Origin: DASUBV01 sp036501025
GTDB taxonomy: Bacteria; Actinomycetota; Actinomycetes; Streptosporangiales; Streptosporangiaceae
Assembly (NCBI GenBank): GCA_036501025.1
Contig: DASYBB010000237.1
Coordinates: 1-64,000 of the forward strand
Reading direction: 5' to 3'
Length of the DNA stretch: 64,000 nucleotides
Shown: one piece after another, positions 17,827-27,342 of the stretch
Numbering within the stretch: the stretch's first letter is position 1
Layout: each line of letters opens with the position of its first letter
The notes under the pieces: model-generated
The model's input: only the letters and a program-made list of their open reading frames with translations
Databases searched by the model: none
What the model was told of the DNA's origin: nothing
Translations under genes and position numbers: made by a program

Positions 17827-19368
17827 TCAGATGGCGCTGTCGCGGCCCTGCCAGTACGGCTCGCGCAGCTTGCGCTTGAGCAGCTTGCCGCTCGGGTCGC
17901 GGGGCAGCTCGGCGGTGAAGTCGATGGACTTCGGCCACTTCATCCGGGACAGGCGGCCATCGAGCGTGGCCAGGATCTCGGCGGCCAGCTCATCCCCCGG
18001 CGCCGCGCCCGGCAGCGGCTCGACGACGGCCTTGACCTGCTCGCCCCAGTCCGGGTCCGGGATGCCGAACACGGCCACGTCCGCGACCTTGGGATGCATG
18101 ATGATCTCGGCCTCGATCTCGGCCGGGTAGATATTGGCCCCGCCCGAGATGATCATGTCGACCTTGCGGTCGCACAGGAACAGGAAGCCGTCCTCGTCCA
18201 GGTACCCGATGTCCCCGACGGTGAAGAACCCGTCCCGGCGGGACTCCGCCGTCTTCTCCGGGGCGCCCTTGTACTCGAACTCGGCCAGGCCCATCTTCAT
18301 GTAGATCGTGCCCGGGCAGCCCGTCGCGCACGGCTGCCCGTCGTCGTCGGCGATCATGACCTCGCTGATCGGCCACGCCGTCCCGACCGTGCCGGGGTGG
18401 GCCAGCCAGTCCTGGGGCGTGGCCAGCGTGCCGCCGCCCTCCGTGGCCGCGTAGTACTCGTACACGCACGGCCCCCACCACTCCAGCATGGCCCGCTTGA
18501 TCCCGGCCGGGCAGGGCGCGGCCGCGTGCAGCAGCCACCGCATGGACGACACGTCATAATGAGCGCGCGTTTCCTCCGGCAGCGAGAGCATTCGCTTGAA
18601 CTGGGTCGGAACCATGTGCGTGTTCGTGACGTGGTAGCGGTCGACCAGGGCCAGCGTCTGCTCGGCGTCCCACGCGTCCATGCACACCACCGTGTGGCCG
18701 AGGTGCAGCGCGCTGCCGCCGAACACCGTGACGGCGGTGTGGTAGATCGGCGAGGTCACCAGGTGCACGTTGGGCGGGCCGTCGGCGACGCCGAACAGCT
18801 GCGGCAGCGCCGCGCCGAGGTCCGCCGCGTCCTCCGGGCTGAGGCCGGACAGGGCGCGGCGGACGCCCTTCGGGCGCCCGGTAGTGCCCGAGGTGTAGTG
18901 CATCGTGGTGCCCGCGGTCCGCTCGGCCGGGGCCGACGCCGGCTGGCCGGCCAGCAAATCCTCGGCCGGCGCCGCGCCCGGGACGTCGCCGTAGCCGAAC
19001 CGGATGCCCGGCGGCAGTTCCGCCAGGTCCGCGGCGGCCACCCCGAGCCCCGCGAACCGCTCGGCCACGAAGAACGCCCTGGCCTCGGCGTCGGTGAGGA
19101 TATAGGCCAGCTCCGGCGCGGCGAAGTGCCAGTTCAGCGGGGTGAGGTACCAGCCGCCCTGAGCCGCGGCCAGCATGACCTCGAACGCCGCGGCGCCGTT
19201 GGGCAGCAGCGCGGCGATCCCGTCGCCGGGCCGCAGCCCGCGGGCCTGCAGCCCGCTGGTCAGCCGGTTCACCCGGCTGAGCAGGTCGCCGGCCGTGACC
19301 TGCGTGCCGTCCGGCTCGACGACGGCGATCCAGCTCGGATCAGCCGCGGCCCGAACCCAGAAGCTCAC
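17827..19368 (-). CDS. acyl-CoA synthetase (AMP-forming)
   Basis: The 513-residue adenylating enzyme has the P-loop-like motif YTSGTTGRPKGV, the A5 region YEYYAATEGGG, the A7/A8 region GDIGYLDEDGFLFLCDRKVDMIISGGANIYPAEIE and the catalytic Lys near the end (DPSGKLLKRKLREPYW). It belongs to the FadD branch that activates fatty or other carboxylic acids as CoA thioesters. The GTG at 19368 follows GGGAGG by 6 nt. It sits 28 bp downstream of the DUF3068 gene on the same strand, which links it to the AftD envelope locus; the acyl substrate is unknown. Confidence 0.88.
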   Translation of the reverse strand: MSFWVRAAADPSWIAVVEPDGTQVTAGDLLSRVNRLTSGLQARGLRPGDGIAALLPNGAAAFEVMLAAAQGGWYLTPLNWHFAAPELAYILTDAEARAFFVAERFAGLGVAAADLAELPPGIRFGYGDVPGAAPAEDLLAGQPASAPAERTAGTTMHYTSGTTGRPKGVRRALSGLSPEDAADLGAALPQLFGVADGPPNVHLVTSPIYHTAVTVFGGSALHLGHTVVCMDAWDAEQTLALVDRYHVTNTHMVPTQFKRMLSLPEETRAHYDVSSMRWLLHAAAPCPAGIKRAMLEWWGPCVYEYYAATEGGGTLATPQDWLAHPGTVGTAWPISEVMIADDDGQPCATGCPGTIYMKMGLAEFEYKGAPEKTAESRRDGFFTVGDIGYLDEDGFLFLCDRKVDMIISGGANIYPAEIEAEIIMHPKVADVAVFGIPDPDWGEQVKAVVEPLPGAAPGDELAAEILATLDGRLSRMKWPKSIDFTAELPRDPSGKLLKRKLREPYWQGRDSAI

Positions 19369-19396
19369 CGGTTACCTCCCGCAGCGGCCGGCGTCA

Positions 19397-20359
19397 TTAC
19401 CGGGCCATGTCCTCGACTTCGTCGTCATCGTAGGCCGGCACCCACGGCTCCGGGGACCGCAGGACCAGCGTGATCCCGATGGCCAGCGCGATGAGCCCGA
19501 GCAGGATGCCGATCAGGGAAATGGTGAACTGGATCAGGTTGATCTTGGAGTGCTGCTGCACCGAGCTCGCCACCGCGGCCTGAACGCTGGGGGCCGTCTC
19601 CGACAGGGTGCCGCCCAGCAGGACAAGCTGCTCGGCCGGGGTGGCGCCCTGCAGTTCCACCGTCTGGTTCATCGTCACGTCGACGGTCGCGCCGGTGAGC
19701 GGGTCGACCCAGTAGGTGTTGGTCGCAGTGAGCGACTCGGGCAGCGTCACGGTGGCCTGCTGCGGCTCCCCGACCAGCGAGCCGGGCAGCGTCTGCTGGC
19801 CGAACCGCTGGTGATCCACGTGCTCGACGAACTTGTCGACGGACAGTCCGTCGATGGTCCCCGTTCCGGCGAACTGGAAGGTGGCCGGAGCGAGCAGGGT
19901 CGCGTCGAAGACCTGGTACGACTTGTGCTGGGTGCCGAACGGGAACATGAAGCCCTGGCCCGACTGGCGGACCCTGCTGTCCGAGCCGACCGAGGCGGCG
20001 CAGCAGCTCACCAGCAGCCCGGTGCGGCGGTCGAACGCCGAGCGCTGGCTGATGTACTGGATTGCCGTGTGATTCGTGGTGTCCTCGATGGCCGTAAATG
20101 CGCCCCACACGGCGACCGAGGACGAGCCGGACGGCACATCGCCCTCGATGGTCTTGACGGCCGTGGCGTCGACATCCTTGAACTCGCGCAGCAGGGACGG
20201 GCTGAAGTAGGTGATGCCGGTCCCGGACAAGGTCGTGACCGAGTACTCGTTCAGCGGGTACTTGAGCACCTGGCCGGGCACCCAGTACCGCATGAGCAGC
20301 CCGAACACCAGCAGGAACGCACCAAGCCCGGTAACCGTAAGGCCGACGACACGGCGCAT
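19397..20359 (-). CDS. DUF3068 membrane protein
   Basis: This 320-residue protein has one N-terminal membrane segment (about 8-26), a large extracytoplasmic domain and a second membrane segment near the C-terminus (about 275-300), followed by an acidic cytoplasmic tail (DDDEVEDMAR). The layout and the Thr/Asp-rich outer domain match DUF3068. From memory, members in Corynebacterineae are linked to lipomannan/lipoarabinomannan maturation, and M. tuberculosis Rv0227c belongs here. A good GGAGG precedes the ATG. It stands between the aftD-like gene (160 bp upstream) and an acyl-CoA synthetase (28 bp downstream) on one strand, so a role in cell-envelope glycan assembly is the natural inference. 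Confidence 0.8.
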   Translation of the reverse strand: MRRVVGLTVTGLGAFLLVFGLLMRYWVPGQVLKYPLNEYSVTTLSGTGITYFSPSLLREFKDVDATAVKTIEGDVPSGSSSVAVWGAFTAIEDTTNHTAIQYISQRSAFDRRTGLLVSCCAASVGSDSRVRQSGQGFMFPFGTQHKSYQVFDATLLAPATFQFAGTGTIDGLSVDKFVEHVDHQRFGQQTLPGSLVGEPQQATVTLPESLTATNTYWVDPLTGATVDVTMNQTVELQGATPAEQLVLLGGTLSETAPSVQAAVASSVQQHSKINLIQFTISLIGILLGLIALAIGITLVLRSPEPWVPAYDDDEVEDMAR

Positions 20360-20518
20360 GGATCCTCCACGGCGACATTGCTCAGCGTCGGCGAGTCCGG
20401 GACTGCGCCTGAATTCCGACGAGTGACCGACAGCGTACTCATGCCGGTCCGGTTCCGTACGTTATCAGGACACGGCCGCAGAACAGCTGATTAGCGCAGG
20501 ACTGAGTGGTCCGGGCAT

Positions 20519-23500
20519 TCATGATTGTTTCGTGCCCGATCGGATCCGGTCGCGAAGTTTCCCGGCCGGGTGCCGCACGGCCGGGCGGGCGGCGGGCGGG
20601 CCGGGATGTCGCACGGCCGGCATCAGCGCGGCGGCCAGCGCGGTCAGCGCACACGCCTGGGCCGCCGCGCTGAACGCGCCAGCACCGAGCGCGGCCGGGT
20701 TGGCCGCGGTCGTGGTGATGACGCCGGCCGCCATGATGGCGGCGGCGGCCACCGCGGGCAGCCATCGGGCCCGCCACCAGGCGACCGCGGCCAGGACCGG
20801 GACCACGACGGCGACCGGGCCGCCCGCGACGAAGATCAGCGCGGTCAGCGCCGCGACGCAGGCCCAGGTCCCGCCGGCGGCGGCGGTGCCGGGCGGCCGC
20901 GGTGCCGGGCGGACGGCCGCGGGCGCACTGCCGGGGACGGGCGCACCGCCGGGCGCGGGCGCACTGCCGGGCGCGGGCGCACCGCCGGGCGCGGGCGCAC
21001 TGCCCGGCGCGGGCGCACTGGCGGGCGCGGGCGCACTGCCGGGCGCGGGCGCACTGCCGGGGACACGGGCGGCTGGCGGCGGGCCGGGCCGGCGCCACCA
21101 GCGGCGCGGGAGGGCGGCGGTGAGCAGGAGGAGGACGCCGAGGGCGGCGGCGGCCAGCAGCAGGTGGTAGAAGCCGTCGGGAGCGTAGGTCAGCGCGACG
21201 ACGCCGCCGCGGCCGGCGGGCAGGACGTAGCCCTGCTGCCAGCCGTCAAGCGTCGCGGGCGCCAGGCGGCGGCCATTCAGGGTGGCCACCCAGCCAGGGT
21301 TGGCGTTCTGGTGGATCTCCAGGTACGACGCTGGGCCGGCCGCCACCCGCACGGACCGGCGGTCGGCTTGCCACGTGATGACCCGCATGGGCCGGCCGCC
21401 CGTGGCGGGCGCCCCGGATGCGACATGACCGTGAGGTTGCTGCTGCTCTAGCAGCAGCGACTGTACGTTCACGTCGTTGCTCCGGGGCGGACGTCCCGAC
21501 CCGGCCCGACCGGAGCCTCCGCCGCGAGCCGCGCTGGCCGCGCTGCCGGGACCGCCGGTGAGGGTGAGGCTGGTGAGGGCGAAGGGGTCGGGCGCCGCGG
21601 CGGTCAGCATGTGCCGGCCGGACGGCAGGCTCACGCCGGACGCGAACCGTGATCCGGATGCCCGGACCTGACGGGGCAGGCACGGCTGGAGCTGGACGGG
21701 GCGGAAGTTGATGAGGGCGGCGACCTGGCCGGTGACGGCGGTGGGGTAGGCGCGGCCGTCGATGGTGAGGGCTGGGCCCTGGCCGCACGGGAGGGTGAAC
21801 GAGGCGGCCGGGTCGGGGAGAGCCGGGCGCAGGCCGGCCAGGGCGGGGATGGTCAGGCGGCCGAGCGCGATGGGCAGCCGGCCGCGCTGGGCGGCGGCGG
21901 CCGCGCTGGCGGGCTCGCTGGCCGGGAAGCTGATGTCGAGCTGGTCGGTCACCAGCGGCGGGGACAGGGTAACCAGGCCGCCGAAGCCGACGGCCCCGTC
22001 CCGGACGCCGGCCGGGCTGCTGACCCGGACGCGCTGCGGGAAGGCGCCGACCCCGGCGTCCGGGGCCAGGGTCAGGTCGGCGATCCGCCGGTCGCCGGTC
22101 CAGCTGAGCCGGAGCACGGGATGCGCGGACCCCGCGATCCACGGCCCGGACGCGGCGCTGGTCGACGCGGCCGTCGCGGACGCGGCGCCCGGCCAGACAG
22201 AGCTCCCGGACGCGGTGGCGGCGGAGGCGGTGCCGGGTGGCGAGGGGCCTAGAAGCTCGGCGGGGGCGAGGGCGGGGAGGGAGCCGAGGGTGCTGGTCGC
22301 GGTTACCTGGAGCTGGCCGGGACCGGGCGGGGTGAGGCGGCGCAGCAGGGCGGTGAGGGCGGGGCCGGGGAGGGCCATCGCTGTCGCGGTCATCCGGAGC
22401 GGGGCGGCTGTGGTGGTGGTGAAGGCCCTGGCCAGCGGCGGGTAGGCGGCGGCGCTGCCCAGCAGGGCCGGGGACGGCAACTGCTGGGCGAAGGAGAACG
22501 TCTGCACGGGGGCGCGCTGGCCGGCCGGGTCCGGGGCGGGCCGCAGCAGGCGCTGCACGCGTACCCCGGGGATCAGCACGTCGCTGATCCCGGCGCCCAG
22601 GCCGGCGTTGACCCCCTCGACCGTGGATCGCGTGGTGCGCGTGATGGTGACCCGCAGCCACCGGGTGACGCCGGCCGGGATGCGGAGCGGCTGGACCGCG
22701 CTGGTGCGCCGCAGCACGGTCGACGCCCGCCCGGCGGCGGTGCTGACCGTCACGCGGGTCGGCACCGGGCGCGCGGCAAGGTCGGTCAGGAGCCGGATTC
22801 CGGCGCTCGCGGTCAGCGTCCGCCGGCGGCCGAAGGTGACCTGGAGCCACTGCCCCGTCGCGCGGGGGACGCCGACGGTCCAGGCCGTCGCCCGGTCGCC
22901 GTCGAAGGCGTTGACCGGGTCGTACTGCGGCGCCTCGGTCAGCCAGGAGCCGGCCGAGGAGGCCGTGACGTCGGCGGCGCCGGACAGCACGGCGACCGTC
23001 TGCAGCCCGGCCGGCACCGGGAGCAGCTGCCGGGGCGGGCCGCCCGGGTCGCCGAGCTGCTCGTCGGGCGGGTTGACCTGCGTCGCGGTGTAGGTCTCCG
23101 AGACGTTGCCGCTGATCAGCCCGAACACGCTGTCGGCCCGGCGCGCGCCGTCGGTCACGGCCCGCTGCGCGGGCGCGGTGAGCGGCGGCCCGCCGGTGCC
23201 GGCCACCACGGCCGGGCGGCCGCCCAGGACGCCCTGTCCGGCCAGCTGCAGGAGCGCGTCCGGGCCGCCATCGACCAGGACGGCCTGGCTGGCCGGCTGG
23301 ACCTGGGCCGGCCCGGGCGCGGGGCGGCCGGCCGCGGCGTAGACCTCGACGGCCGGGTAGGCCGCGGCGGCGCCGGGCAGCCGGGCCAGGACGGCGGCGC
23401 TGACCGCGGCCGCCGCGCCGGGCGGGGTGACCGGGATCCGCGGGCCGAAGGCAGCCACCCGGCGGAACCCCGACTGGGCCAGCGTCGCGTGCACGACCTG

Positions 23501-25318
23501 CGGCGCGGTGTACCCGGCCTGGGCCGGGCTGAGGTCATTGCGGACGACCAGGTACCGGACGCCGGCCCGGGCCAGGTACGCGGCCAGCCCGGGGACCTGC
23601 TGGCCCGATTCGACGGCCGACTCCGCGGTGTCGACGAAGTCCTGCGACCGGGCGCCGCCGTAGGGCACCAGGCCGCGCTCGATCCACGGCGAGCTGGCCA
23701 GCGGCTCCAGCGGGTCATCGAGGGGGCTGCCCCACAGGTACTCGCCGTGCGCATCGCCCGGCACGACGAAGGCCGGCTCGCGCGGCGAGTGCGCGGCCAG
23801 GAACGCCGCCGCCTGGTACCAGTACGTGGGCACCCGGCTGAACGCGCCGGGATTGAGTACCTGGTCGGTCAGGTAGGGCAGCGCCAGGCCGGCCAGCACC
23901 GCGGCCGCGGCGGCGCCCGCGACGAGGCGCGCTGCCCCCGGCCGCGGCGACGGCGCCCGGCCCGGCGCCGGCCCGGGCCCCGGCCGGGCGGCGCGCCGGC
24001 GGGCCCGCTGGGCGAGCGAGCCGGCCAGCCGCCGGGCGGGGGCGGCCAGCCCGGTGAGCCCGTGGGCCAGGCTGAGGGCCAGGACCAGGGCCAGGACCGA
24101 CTCGAGCTTGTAGACGTTGCGCAGCGGGGCCAGCACCCCGTTCAGGAGGGAATCGACCGTGCCATGGAAGGGGCCGCCCAGCGGCCCGGAGTATCCGGCC
24201 AGCGCGCCCGCGGCCGCGATCCCGGCCGCCAGCCGCAGCCAGGCCGCGTGCGGCAGGTCGCGCCGGGCCAGGCCGGCCAGCCCCGCGGCGGCCGCGGCCG
24301 CACTGGCCAGGATGGCCGCCGGGGCCGAGATCATCGTCCAGCCGGCGGTCAGCCACGGCGTGCCGGGGTTGAAGTAGGCCGTCCAGTCGCCGGTGCCGAG
24401 CAGCGCCGCGGTGGCGGACATGGTCCGGGTGGTGGTGGCGGCCTGCTCGATGTAGGGCAGGAAGCTGAACGAGTACCGGCCCTGCAGCAGCAGCGGCCCG
24501 GCCCACCAGGAGGTGGCCAGGAGCACGGCGCCGGCCCAGGCCGACGCCAGCGCGATCCGCCGGCGGCCCCGCGTGTACAGCGCGATGAACAGCGCCGGCG
24601 CGATGAGGGCCTCCAGCGTGACCGCCGCGTTCACGCCGCCCATGGCCAGGACGGCGAGGCCCGACCGGGCCGCGGCGCGGAGGACCGGCCCGCGGCCGCT
24701 GCCTGCGGGCAGGCCGGCCGGGGCGGCGCGGGTGACCCCGACCAGCGGGAGCACGGCCCACGGGACCAGGATGCCGGGCAGGATCGAGGCGGATGAGGAC
24801 CCGACCAGGATCGTGAACGTCGGCCACAGCGCGAAGACCAGGCCGGCCAGCAGCCGGGTGCGCGGCGAGCCGATCCGCAGGGCGGCCGCGAGCCGGGCCA
24901 GGCCGAGGAAGCCGACCGCCACCAGCAGCGACATCCAGCACCGCTCGGTCAGCCAGGCCGGCACCGCGAGGGCGTGGCCGGCCAGGTAGAACAGCGCCAT
25001 CGGGAACGCGTAGCCGATGTACTGGTTCTGCAGCGTGCCCAGCCACGCCAGCGGATCCCACAGGTCCCACAGCCGGCTGTAGAACCCCGCCGGGTCGATG
25101 TCGACGCCGAGCTTGGTGTCGTAGGCCAGCTGGCCGGGATGGTTGGCGGCCAGCGCGATCAGGGCTACCAGCCAGACCAGCAGGAACCAGCGGAGCCCCG
25201 GCGTGAGCCAGCCCCGCTCCGCGGCGGGGGCCGGGCGGGATGCCGCCGCCGCGGGGTCCGGCGCGGGGTCCGGTGCCGGCGGTCCGGGGTCGCGCCGCGT
25301 CGCCGGGCGCGCGGTCAC
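20519..25318 (-). CDS. AftD-type alpha-(1->3)-arabinofuranosyltransferase (DUF3367)
   Basis: This 1599-residue protein has a GT-C glycosyltransferase layout: about a dozen membrane helices in the first 560 residues, with the loop after helix 1 carrying the conserved acidic region (AYDTKLGVDIDPAGFYSRLWDLWDPL). A long extracytoplasmic part follows and includes an F5/8-type-C-like carbohydrate-binding module (about 770-890, with PVNAFDGDRATAWTVG). Membrane helices return near the C-terminus on either side of an Ala/Pro/Gly repeat. AftD uses decaprenyl-phosphoryl arabinose to branch arabinan outside the membrane. I chose GTG 25318 because it overlaps the methyltransferase stop as GTGA; the frame continues upstream inside that gene. 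The enzyme's acceptor in this organism is unknown. Confidence 0.82.
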   Translation of the reverse strand: MTARPATRRDPGPPAPDPAPDPAAAASRPAPAAERGWLTPGLRWFLLVWLVALIALAANHPGQLAYDTKLGVDIDPAGFYSRLWDLWDPLAWLGTLQNQYIGYAFPMALFYLAGHALAVPAWLTERCWMSLLVAVGFLGLARLAAALRIGSPRTRLLAGLVFALWPTFTILVGSSSASILPGILVPWAVLPLVGVTRAAPAGLPAGSGRGPVLRAAARSGLAVLAMGGVNAAVTLEALIAPALFIALYTRGRRRIALASAWAGAVLLATSWWAGPLLLQGRYSFSFLPYIEQAATTTRTMSATAALLGTGDWTAYFNPGTPWLTAGWTMISAPAAILASAAAAAAGLAGLARRDLPHAAWLRLAAGIAAAGALAGYSGPLGGPFHGTVDSLLNGVLAPLRNVYKLESVLALVLALSLAHGLTGLAAPARRLAGSLAQRARRRAARPGPGPAPGRAPSPRPGAARLVAGAAAAAVLAGLALPYLTDQVLNPGAFSRVPTYWYQAAAFLAAHSPREPAFVVPGDAHGEYLWGSPLDDPLEPLASSPWIERGLVPYGGARSQDFVDTAESAVESGQQVPGLAAYLARAGVRYLVVRNDLSPAQAGYTAPQVVHATLAQSGFRRVAAFGPRIPVTPPGAAAAVSAAVLARLPGAAAAYPAVEVYAAAGRPAPGPAQVQPASQAVLVDGGPDALLQLAGQGVLGGRPAVVAGTGGPPLTAPAQRAVTDGARRADSVFGLISGNVSETYTATQVNPPDEQLGDPGGPPRQLLPVPAGLQTVAVLSGAADVTASSAGSWLTEAPQYDPVNAFDGDRATAWTVGVPRATGQWLQVTFGRRRTLTASAGIRLLTDLAARPVPTRVTVSTAAGRASTVLRRTSAVQPLRIPAGVTRWLRVTITRTTRSTVEGVNAGLGAGISDVLIPGVRVQRLLRPAPDPAGQRAPVQTFSFAQQLPSPALLGSAAAYPPLARAFTTTTAAPLRMTATAMALPGPALTALLRRLTPPGPGQLQVTATSTLGSLPALAPAELLGPSPPGTASAATASGSSVWPGAASATAASTSAASGPWIAGSAHPVLRLSWTGDRRIADLTLAPDAGVGAFPQRVRVSSPAGVRDGAVGFGGLVTLSPPLVTDQLDISFPASEPASAAAAAQRGRLPIALGRLTIPALAGLRPALPDPAASFTLPCGQGPALTIDGRAYPTAVTGQVAALINFRPVQLQPCLPRQVRASGSRFASGVSLPSGRHMLTAAAPDPFALTSLTLTGGPGSAASAARGGGSGRAGSGRPPRSNDVNVQSLLLEQQQPHGHVASGAPATGGRPMRVITWQADRRSVRVAAGPASYLEIHQNANPGWVATLNGRRLAPATLDGWQQGYVLPAGRGGVVALTYAPDGFYHLLLAAAALGVLLLLTAALPRRWWRRPGPPPAARVPGSAPAPGSAPAPASAPAPGSAPAPGGAPAPGSAPAPGGAPVPGSAPAAVRPAPRPPGTAAAGGTWACVAALTALIFVAGGPVAVVVPVLAAVAWWRARWLPAVAAAAIMAAGVITTTAANPAALGAGAFSAAAQACALTALAAALMPAVRHPGPPAARPAVRHPAGKLRDRIRSGTKQS
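20921..21064 (-). repeat. eight 18-bp tandem repeats inside the aftD-like gene
   Basis: Eight near-identical 18-bp units (plus-strand form GGGCGCACTGCCGGGCGC) encode six-residue Ala/Pro/Gly/Ser repeats of the SAPAPG type, near residues 1418-1466 of the protein. They form a linker between C-terminal membrane helices and are likely to vary in copy number by slippage without breaking the frame. Confidence 0.85.
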
Positions 25319-26049
25319 GGGGCACGCCGCAGGATGAGCAGCAGGTTCCAGGTCGCGATCTCGCGCAGGCCGGGGACCAGCAGCAGCGCCCGGCACCAGC
25401 GCGGGTAGTAGCGCGGCCGGGCGGCGATCACCTCGACGTCGCCGCGGCCGCGGACCTGGCGCAGGACCGGGCCGACGTGCACGGGGAACAGGGTCGCCGC
25501 GTAGCGGTTCTTGGGCGGGCGGCCGTGCCGCCGGAGGTAGCGGCGCTCGGCGGCCCGCGGCCCCAGGTAGTGCCACGGCGACATCTCGTGGCCTCCCCAC
25601 GGCGAGTACCAGTTGGTGAAGGACAGGTAGATCAGCCCGCCCGGCCGCGTGACCCGCACCATCTCGTCGACCAGGCCGCGCGGGTCGGGCACGTGCTCCA
25701 GCACATTCGAGGACAGGCAGACATCCGCGCCCCCGTCGCGCACCGGCAGCCGGTAGCCGTCGGCGATCGCCGTGTGGCCGGCCAGCGCGGCCGGCGCCGG
25801 GTCCGCGGCGGGACCGCGCCGCACCAGCTCAGCCGGATCCGGCTCCAGGAGACAGCAGTGGCCGCCCCGGGCGCGGACGGCCGCGGCCAGGTAGCCCGGC
25901 CCGCCGCCGATATCCAGGACCTTCCGCCCGGCCAGCGGGCCGTGCTCCTCCAGCTGCGCGACCGCGTCGCGGGCGAGGGCGGTGTAGAAGCTATCCGGAT
26001 CGGACTGCTCGGCCAGGAAGAGGCGGAACAGGCGAACCGACCTCAACAT
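25315..26049 (-). CDS. class I SAM-dependent methyltransferase
   Basis: This 244-residue enzyme has a Rossmann methyltransferase core: motif I VLDIGGGPGYLAAAVRARG, the acidic LLEPD after strand 2, SSNVLEHVPDP as motif IV, and RPGGLIYLSFTNWYSPWGGHEMSPWHYLG. ATG 26049 is preceded by GAGGAG at a good distance; the longer frame is not needed. It overlaps the start of the aftD-like gene by 4 bp (GTGA), so translation is coupled. In M. tuberculosis a similar methyltransferase (Rv0224c) stands near comparable envelope genes. The methyl acceptor, perhaps a glycan or lipid, is unknown. Confidence 0.85.
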   Translation of the reverse strand: MLRSVRLFRLFLAEQSDPDSFYTALARDAVAQLEEHGPLAGRKVLDIGGGPGYLAAAVRARGGHCCLLEPDPAELVRRGPAADPAPAALAGHTAIADGYRLPVRDGGADVCLSSNVLEHVPDPRGLVDEMVRVTRPGGLIYLSFTNWYSPWGGHEMSPWHYLGPRAAERRYLRRHGRPPKNRYAATLFPVHVGPVLRQVRGRGDVEVIAARPRYYPRWCRALLLVPGLREIATWNLLLILRRAP

Positions 26050-26154
26050 GCCGGGCTCCTCGCGGTCGACCTCGACGCATGCTACCGGCCGAAACACGGC
26101 CAGGGTGTGCCGAATCACACCCGCGCGGCGAGTCCGTTATGCCACGGTGTGGGC

Positions 26155-27342
26155 ATGAGCGTCCACGAGCCGCCGGTCCGGGCCGCCGCCGCCCCGGCAC
26201 CCGCGACCGCTCCCGGGCTGAGCCCGCCGGGCACCGGACCCGCGGGCCGGCACGTGGTCTTCGTGGCCTGGCGGGACCTGGCCAGCCCGGACGCAGGCGG
26301 CTCGGAGATCCTGGTCGACCGCCTGGCCGCCGGCATCAGCGGCCGCGGGGACCGGGCCACGCTGCTGTGCGGCGGCCCGACCGGCGAGCGCCCCTATCAG
26401 GTCATCCGCAACGGCGGCAGCTACTCGCAGTTCCTGCGCGCGCCCGGTGCCTACCGGCGGCAGCTGCGCACCGACTGCGACCTGGTCGTCGAGGTCTGCA
26501 ACGGGATGCCGTTCCTGGCCCCGCTGTGGACCCGCAAGCCCGTCGTCTGCCTGGTCAATCACATCCACGCCGACCTGTGGCCGCTCCGCTTCCGGCCGCC
26601 GGTGTCGCTGGCCGGGCGCTTTGCCGAGAGCACGGTGATGCCGTGGGCGCACCGCCGGAGCCTGTTCCTCACCGTGTCCTCGTCGACCGCCGACGCGCTG
26701 ACCCGCATCGGCGTCGGCCCGGACCGCATCCGGGTGATCTGCAACGGTGTCGAGCCGGCCCCGCCGCCGACGGCCCGGTCGCCGCAGCCCCTGTTCCTGG
26801 CGCTGGGCCGGCTGGTCCCGGCCAAGCGGCTCGACGTGCTGCTGCGCCTGTGGGATCAGGTCCGCCCGGTCACCGGCGGCCGGCTCCTCATCGCCGGCGA
26901 CGGTCCCGAGCGCGGCCGGCTCGAGGCCCTGGCCGGGCCGGGCGTGGAGTTCGCCGGGCGGGTCAGCGAGGCCGAGAAGCACCGCCTGCTGAGCGCGGCC
27001 TGGCTGCTGCTGCACCCGGCGATGATCGAGGGCTGGGGCATCGTGGTGACGGAGGCCGCGGCGCGGGGCACCCCGGCCCTGGGCTTCCGCGTGGCCGGCC
27101 TGCGGGACTCGGTTCTCGACGGCCGGACGGGCCGGCTGGTCGGCAGCGAGATCGAGTTCGCCGCGGCGTGGGCGGCGCTGACCGTCGACCACCCGGCCCG
27201 GGGCGCGCTCGGGCACGCCGCCCGGCGGCGCGCGGAGCAGCTGCACTGGTCGGCCGCAGTCGACGGCTTCAGCGCCGTCGCCGACGAGGCCATCGCGCTC
27301 GGCGCGCGGACGCCGGCCGCGGGGGGCGCGCGGGCGTGCTAG
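26155..27342 (+). CDS. glycosyltransferase family 4 protein
   Basis: The 395-residue protein is a GT-B retaining glycosyltransferase. The N-terminal domain contains FVAWRDLASPDAGGSEILVDRLA with the glycine loop. The C-terminal nucleotide-sugar-binding domain has LALGRLVPAKRLDVLLRLW, LLIAGDGPERGRLE and the EX7E-like element IEGWGIVVTEAAARGTPALGF. It diverges from the methyltransferase-aftD operon and overlaps the following membrane-protein gene by 7 bp. Rv0225 is the likely mycobacterial counterpart by position. Sugar donor and acceptor are unknown; a cytoplasmic step in envelope glycolipid assembly is the inference. About 35 residues at the N-terminus are Ala/Pro-rich. Confidence 0.85.
   Translation: MSVHEPPVRAAAAPAPATAPGLSPPGTGPAGRHVVFVAWRDLASPDAGGSEILVDRLAAGISGRGDRATLLCGGPTGERPYQVIRNGGSYSQFLRAPGAYRRQLRTDCDLVVEVCNGMPFLAPLWTRKPVVCLVNHIHADLWPLRFRPPVSLAGRFAESTVMPWAHRRSLFLTVSSSTADALTRIGVGPDRIRVICNGVEPAPPPTARSPQPLFLALGRLVPAKRLDVLLRLWDQVRPVTGGRLLIAGDGPERGRLEALAGPGVEFAGRVSEAEKHRLLSAAWLLLHPAMIEGWGIVVTEAAARGTPALGFRVAGLRDSVLDGRTGRLVGSEIEFAAAWAALTVDHPARGALGHAARRRAEQLHWSAAVDGFSAVADEAIALGARTPAAGGARAC

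Noticed and set aside
18094..19473. 459-codon plus-strand frame opposite the acyl-CoA synthetase
   Set aside because: Shadow frame; the minus strand has all adenylation motifs.
20921..21064. CRISPR-like array of short repeats
   Set aside because: The 18-bp units are contiguous, have no spacers, and are in-frame codon repeats inside the aftD-like gene.
25319..25600. Upstream extension of the aftD-like frame
   Set aside because: It lies wholly inside the methyltransferase gene and is Arg/Pro-rich. The GTG overlapping the methyltransferase stop is the better start.
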